A model generated the notes under the pieces. The model did no database searches, was not told the DNA's origin, and worked only from the letters and a program-made list of their open reading frames with translations. Below are positions 59,565 through 64,000 of a stretch of 64,000 nt of DNA, piece by piece. Source of the stretch: Rhodanobacter sp. Root480 (GTDB taxonomy: Bacteria > Pseudomonadota > Gammaproteobacteria > Xanthomonadales > Rhodanobacteraceae); the NCBI RefSeq assembly GCF_001426645.1, contig NZ_LMEX01000002.1, positions 392,322-456,321 of the forward strand, given 5' to 3'. How positions within the stretch are numbered: the first letter of the stretch is position 1; each line of letters opens with the position of its first letter. The translations under genes and the position numbers were made by a program.

Positions 59565-62500
59565 CGGGCGGCGACCCCGCGGCAGGCGGCAGCGGCGGCG
59601 GTGCCGCGACGGCTTTAGGCGTGTTCCTGCGCCAATAGCCGCCGTGCGTCCAGGCCTCGAAGCCCCAGCGCAGCCAGCCGATCAGCGCGTTCGCCAGCCA
59701 CAGCGCCCACGCCAGCATGGCGATCTTGTAGACCCACAGCGAGACGCTGAGTACACCGGCGCCCGGCAGCGCGTTCGCACTCTGGTCGGCAAACCAGTGC
59801 AGGTTCCACGCGCTGGAACCCTGCCCGGCCACATGCATGTCAGGCAGGCCCAGCAGACCGGTCGGCACCGCCCCGATCAGCACGATCAGCGACAGCACCG
59901 TGAGCCCGGCAAGACCGGCCTGCAGCAGGTTGAACGTCGTCACGTTGAACCGCTCCGTCGACGCACGCGCACGCAAGCCCAGCAGGATCAGCCACAGCAC
60001 CACCAGCGCATAGGCGCTCCAGGCAAACGCGGAGAAACCCAGCCCGAGCAGCAGCCAATGATGAAAGCGCAGCGGTGTGGGTGCGAACCGCGCCAGCAGC
60101 CAGGCGGCCAGCAGCAACACGATCAGCTGCGACCAGTACAGCACCGCCGGCCCCGCCGTCGGACCCCACGCCCACAGCACCCAGCGATCCTGCGGTAGTT
60201 GCAGGGTCAGGTCGACGTTGGCCACCGGCGCGTGCAGGGCGACGACCGGCGTGCCCACGCGGGTGGCGACGCCGTGCGGTTCGCGCAGCCGCAAACGGTA
60301 GCTGTGCTCGCCAGGCAGCAACGGCAGGCTGAGCTTGCCGTCACGCACGGCGAGGTTGATCGGCTGCTCATCGCGATGCGCTTCCAACAGCTCGGAGCCC
60401 ACCGGCAGGTCGATGGCATGTTCGCCACCGCGCGTGCTGCGCGCCCGCAGGTTCAACACCGTTTCCGTCGCACGCTCGCCAGCCGTACTGGTGAGCTCGA
60501 CACTGTCGAAGGCGAGGCTGTCGCCCTTCACGGCCACCGGCTGGTTGAAGGCGAGCTGCAGGGTTTCACCCGGCAGGGGCTGGTACAGCAGGCCATCGTC
60601 GCTGGCGCTGGTCGGCACCCCTTTCGCGTCGACATGCCACATCGGCGCCGCGTGGATCGCCCACACCTCCGCCCGCTCGCCCAGCGCCGGCGCCTTCAGC
60701 GCCAGCGCGGCGGTCTGGTCGAGGCGGCTGGTCCACCTGACCACATCGCTATTGGCGTTGAAGGTGATGCTGATCCGGCCATCCTTGACCCGCACATCGT
60801 CACCCTGCGGATGCTCGCCCGGCAGCAGCGGTACGGTGGTGCTGAAGCCGCCTTGCTGGGGCGCGATACGCTCGGCCACGTTCTGCACGGTCCAGTCTAG
60901 GCCCAGCACCAGCGTGCGGGTCAGCCGCACATACGGCGGAAAACTCTGGCTGGGCGGCAGGCTCTTGCCGTCGTCGGTAGTGCGCACGCGGTGCAGCGCG
61001 ATGCTGTCGCCCAGCGCGCGGCCGCCGTCGACGCCGTCCAGCGACCAGCCTTCGCCACTGAACGTGACGCGCTGCGGCCGCGGTGCGAAACGCAGGCTGG
61101 CGCTATCCGTGTCGGCGATGCGGTAGCGCAGGCTGACGCGGTGCACGCCGCGATCCAGCCGCACCAGCACCTGCCCGGCGTCGCGGGTGAGCGGCGCATC
61201 CGCGCGGCCGTCCACCGCCACCGCGAGCAGCTGCAAGGCGTCATCGGCCTGCGGCAACGGCAGCGCCACCGCCGCGCCGATGTGCGCCTCCAGTTCGACG
61301 TCCAGCGCATCACCGGTGGCGCGCAACTGCGCCTGCGCCAGCTCGGCGCAGTTCGGTGCGCACTTCGGCGCCTCGGTAAGGCGCGTGCGCAACTGATCCA
61401 GCAATTGCTGGCTCGGCATCTCCTGCGCCCGCACGCCGTGCGGCAACAGCGCCAACGCCAGCAGCGCGGCACCCGCCACGCCGCGGCCGCGCCAGTGCGG
61501 CCAGCGACCACGCCACGGCAGTCCCAACACCATCACCAGCCGCCCCAGCAGCGCCGCCAGCAACAGCACCATCGCCACGCGAAGCACACGTACCAGCCAC
61601 GCCGGCGCAATCACCAGCCGGCTGCTCTGCTCCACCGTCACCGGCCCGGACCAGCCGAGCCGGTAGTTGTTGCCCTGGTCCCAGCGAGGCATGCCGGCGC
61701 CGGCCTGGATCACGCTGCGCGGGTCGATGCGATCGGCCGACTTGTCCAATGTCACCGCAGGAATGCGTGCATTGGATTCGGCCATGTTGGCTGACTCCAT
61801 CCGCGGCATCGCCGATGTAGACATCGACTTGGCCGAAAGCGCGCGCGACTGTGAGGGTGGAGCTACCGGGGCGGGTGGTGGTGCGTTTTGCAAAGCCTCC
61901 TCGACCTCGGCTGGCTCGGGGAATCTCACCTGTACGGGATAATCGCGCGGCATAACCTCGAGCTGCGGATGCAACGCGTACTGCAACTGGCCGGCGGAGA
62001 ACGGCAGGGTCGACAGCACGGTGAGTGCAAACACGACGATGGCGCCGATACGCGCCGTCGCACGCAGGCGTCCTTCGGGCAGCGCCCGCAGCAGCAGGGC
62101 CAGCGCCAGCACGATGGCGATGCCCCACAACGGCGCGCCGTTCTCGTGCTGTGCCAGCACCAGATAGCCCGCCGCCAGCAGCGCCCACGGCCAGCCCAGC
62201 AACCGACCGGCCAGCAAGGCGATCAGCGCGAGCACGAACAGGTCCAGCAAGCTCCACTGAGCCACCCACGAATCGGGCGAACGATCCACGCCGACCGTGC
62301 CCAACAGGCGATAGCCGGCCGGCAGGTGCAAGGTGGCGTCGATGCTTTCCAGCGGCACCTGCCAGCCGCCACTGGGGATCGCACCTGCGTGCGCAGCCAG
62401 GCGCAACCCCGCGGAGAGATCGAGCGTGCGATCGCGCAACTCGACGCCGCCGGCGCCATGTTCGCCTTGAGTGACCAGCAGCGGATCGCCCGTCTGGCTG

Positions 62501-63672
62501 GCGCGCTGCAATTGCCACGGTGCCGCCACGTCCAGCCGTTGGTGATGGCGCAGTTCGCCCGTCAGCGTGTCGGCGACGCTGAGGCCGCGGCCATCGAAAT
62601 CGAGCCACATCTGCCGCTGCAGATGCAGCTGGTCGCCCTGCCCGCCTTCATCGCCCCGGCTGCCCTGTTCGATCGCCAGGCCCGCATTGTCGTCAAGAAC
62701 GAAAGCCGGCAGCTCGATCCACTTGCGCGGCACACCGGCTTGGGCGGCATCGGTGGCCTGGCCTTCGACGCGCGTGCTGCGCAGGTCGGTGTCGTCGGCA
62801 TAGCTCCAGATTTCCTGGCGCGGCCACGGCGCCGCCGGCAGCTTCAGCGCCACCTTGTGCAGCGGCGCCACGCTGCGTGCGTCCAGCGACACGGTCCATT
62901 GGCCCGGACGCAGTTGCACTCTCAGCTGGCCATCGCTTTCCAGCCGGGCCGGCAGATCGCCCGACAAGGCGGTGGCAACGAAGCCGGCCGGCAGCACCGG
63001 TCCCAGCAGCTGTTCGCGCGCGCTGCCGCTGACGGTGAGCTGCACCTGCGTCTGCAACGTGGCCGGCAGGCCATCGCCGAGGCGGCGATAGACGCGCAGC
63101 GACAGCGCGTCGGCCGCACGCTGCGCCGCGGCCGCTTCACCCAGCGTGAGCTGATCGCCATTGCGTTCGGTACGCGCCACCGCCGCGCCATCGACGCGCA
63201 ACGTCACCAGCCCGATCGTGGCCGGCACGCGCAGGCGCGCGGGACGCGCCGCCCACGGCAGCGTGCCGCTCAGCTGATAGTCGCCCGGCACCAGCCACAG
63301 CATCGGCGCACCGTCGCGCTGCAGCACCGTGGCCGCCTGCTGGTTGACGCTGACCTGTTGCGGCCAGGTCCTGGCGTCGCCCGGCAAGGCCACCCAGCTC
63401 GGCGCATCCACGTGCACATCCAGGTTGAAGCGGCCGCCGTCCTTGTCCGCATCCACGGTCAGGCGGCCCGGCCACGCGCATTGGTAACTGCCATCGTTCG
63501 GCATCTCGCTGGCGAGAAACGGGCAGCCGTGCTGCGGCACGTCGTGCAGCACCCAGCCCTGCCAGTCGCGCAGCGGCGGCGGTACCTCCTGTGCCAGCGA
63601 CGGCACGGCGATCAACAACCACAGCAAACCCAACAGCCCGAGGCCGGGCAATCCTGGCGATCGACGACGCAT
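59557..63672 (-). CDS. Large two-module membrane protein of unknown function
   Basis: A 1371-residue protein not recognized. Its signal peptide ends about PSLAQE (residue 28). A beta-rich periplasmic part (to about 470) is followed by five or so membrane helices (about 480-565), a Pro/Ser/Met-rich segment, and another helix near 690. A second signal-like stretch, AALLALALLPHGVRAQEMP (about 725), is followed by a second beta-rich part (to about 1150) and a C-terminal cluster of membrane helices ending WTHGGYWRRNTPKAVAAPPPLPPAAG. The plan repeats twice. GGGAGAA precedes ATG 63672. prmC overlaps its end; an ECF sigma gene is divergent. Confidence 0.78.
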   Translation of the reverse strand: MRRRSPGLPGLGLLGLLWLLIAVPSLAQEVPPPLRDWQGWVLHDVPQHGCPFLASEMPNDGSYQCAWPGRLTVDADKDGGRFNLDVHVDAPSWVALPGDARTWPQQVSVNQQAATVLQRDGAPMLWLVPGDYQLSGTLPWAARPARLRVPATIGLVTLRVDGAAVARTERNGDQLTLGEAAAAQRAADALSLRVYRRLGDGLPATLQTQVQLTVSGSAREQLLGPVLPAGFVATALSGDLPARLESDGQLRVQLRPGQWTVSLDARSVAPLHKVALKLPAAPWPRQEIWSYADDTDLRSTRVEGQATDAAQAGVPRKWIELPAFVLDDNAGLAIEQGSRGDEGGQGDQLHLQRQMWLDFDGRGLSVADTLTGELRHHQRLDVAAPWQLQRASQTGDPLLVTQGEHGAGGVELRDRTLDLSAGLRLAAHAGAIPSGGWQVPLESIDATLHLPAGYRLLGTVGVDRSPDSWVAQWSLLDLFVLALIALLAGRLLGWPWALLAAGYLVLAQHENGAPLWGIAIVLALALLLRALPEGRLRATARIGAIVVFALTVLSTLPFSAGQLQYALHPQLEVMPRDYPVQVRFPEPAEVEEALQNAPPPAPVAPPSQSRALSAKSMSTSAMPRMESANMAESNARIPAVTLDKSADRIDPRSVIQAGAGMPRWDQGNNYRLGWSGPVTVEQSSRLVIAPAWLVRVLRVAMVLLLAALLGRLVMVLGLPWRGRWPHWRGRGVAGAALLALALLPHGVRAQEMPSQQLLDQLRTRLTEAPKCAPNCAELAQAQLRATGDALDVELEAHIGAAVALPLPQADDALQLLAVAVDGRADAPLTRDAGQVLVRLDRGVHRVSLRYRIADTDSASLRFAPRPQRVTFSGEGWSLDGVDGGRALGDSIALHRVRTTDDGKSLPPSQSFPPYVRLTRTLVLGLDWTVQNVAERIAPQQGGFSTTVPLLPGEHPQGDDVRVKDGRISITFNANSDVVRWTSRLDQTAALALKAPALGERAEVWAIHAAPMWHVDAKGVPTSASDDGLLYQPLPGETLQLAFNQPVAVKGDSLAFDSVELTSTAGERATETVLNLRARSTRGGEHAIDLPVGSELLEAHRDEQPINLAVRDGKLSLPLLPGEHSYRLRLREPHGVATRVGTPVVALHAPVANVDLTLQLPQDRWVLWAWGPTAGPAVLYWSQLIVLLLAAWLLARFAPTPLRFHHWLLLGLGFSAFAWSAYALVVLWLILLGLRARASTERFNVTTFNLLQAGLAGLTVLSLIVLIGAVPTGLLGLPDMHVAGQGSSAWNLHWFADQSANALPGAGVLSVSLWVYKIAMLAWALWLANALIGWLRWGFEAWTHGGYWRRNTPKAVAAPPPLPPAAGSPPDA

Positions 63673-63875
63673 GCATTTCTCCCTGTGTGCCTGCTGGCCG
63701 GCACAGTGTAGGTGGAACACGGCTTGGACGAGGCCCCACGGCCTATACAATCCGCGGCGATCGGCCCGGCGATCACCGCCGGCCCCCGAAACCCGCCATT
63801 TCAAATTCCCCCGGCTCGCACGTCTTTGACAGGAAGACGCCGAAAACCCGAGCCGAGCGCCATGAAACCCTGCTG

Positions 63876-64000
63876 ATGGACGGTCCGTACCGCATGGAAC
63901 ATCCCCGCCCCGAGGCCCCGCGCCCAGGCGGCCCTTCCGCCCATGCCGGGCAGGTGGCTGCGCTGTATCGCGAGCATCACGACGCCCTGGTGGCGTTGCT
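63876..64000 (+). CDS. ECF RNA polymerase sigma factor, N-terminal start (cut by window end)
   Basis: The last ~41 codons encode a Pro-rich leader followed by GQVAALYREHHDALVALL, the opening of region 2 of ECF sigma factors. ATG 63876 and ATG 63894 are in frame; no ribosome site decides between them. It is divergent from the large membrane protein gene. The short visible part makes the call moderate. Confidence 0.6.
   Translation, partial: MDGPYRMEHPRPEAPRPGGPSAHAGQVAALYREHHDALVAL

Noticed and set aside
61888..63711. 607-codon plus-strand frame
   Set aside because: Shadow of the 1371-residue protein; no start context or domain.

Overview
The window reads as one stretch of chromosome from a high-G+C gammaproteobacterium of the Xanthomonadales, most like Rhodanobacteraceae (Rhodanobacter, Dyella, Luteibacter). 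Three things point there: the murL/murD2 pair, a route to UDP-MurNAc-L-Ala-D-Glu described from Xanthomonas; a fused aspartokinase/diaminopimelate decarboxylase; and dispersed palindromes of the TGTAGGAGCGACTTCAGTCGCGA type. No phage, insertion sequence, CRISPR array, rRNA or tRNA gene was seen. The taxonomic call is inference from gene content.

Layout. 1-11.2 kb: tail of a DUF6445-like gene, a two-component pair, a membrane GH17-GT2 glucan synthase, and tamA/tamB for outer-membrane assembly. 11.2-17.8 kb: small regulated units, namely an ArsR/SRPBCC/GST cluster, a Doc-type toxin-antitoxin pair, a lipid-anchored azurin, an esterase, and an FAD monooxygenase facing its TetR regulator over two operators. 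17.8-25.7 kb: murD2, murL, a DUF559 gene, lysAC and fumarase, interleaved with C/T-rich palindromic repeats, one of them inside the murL reading frame. 25.9-35.4 kb: an APC permease, a two-subunit molybdenum hydroxylase-like pair lacking key residues, ppk1, and two related proline-rich membrane proteins.

35.6-44.2 kb: a phosphate-selective-type porin, a 1-kb gene-free repeat island, the sulfate importer sbp-cysT-cysW-cysA, and an EF-G-like GTPase. 44.2-56.2 kb: a SET protein, a class C beta-lactamase-like hydrolase, a lipoprotein/acyl-CoA dehydrogenase unit behind a PsrA-type palindrome, a lipase-like lipoprotein, DUF4105, a short RNB ribonuclease, GNAT, SapC, HNH and iron-permease genes. 56.3-64 kb: dxs, a second repeat island, prmC, a 1371-residue membrane protein of unknown function, and the start of an ECF sigma factor gene.

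The most unusual signal is in the two gene-free islands (36.8-37.8 and 58.2-58.7 kb). They hold three copies of a module made of four successive stem-loops whose loops carry GGA while the stems differ between copies with matching changes on both arms. This resembles CsrA/RsmA-binding RNAs and is the best candidate here for an undescribed element. Second is the molybdenum hydroxylase-like pair that lacks all four cysteines of one iron-sulfur cluster and the usual catalytic glutamate. Third is the pair of proline-rich proteins upstream of ppk1 that share an unassigned C-terminal domain.
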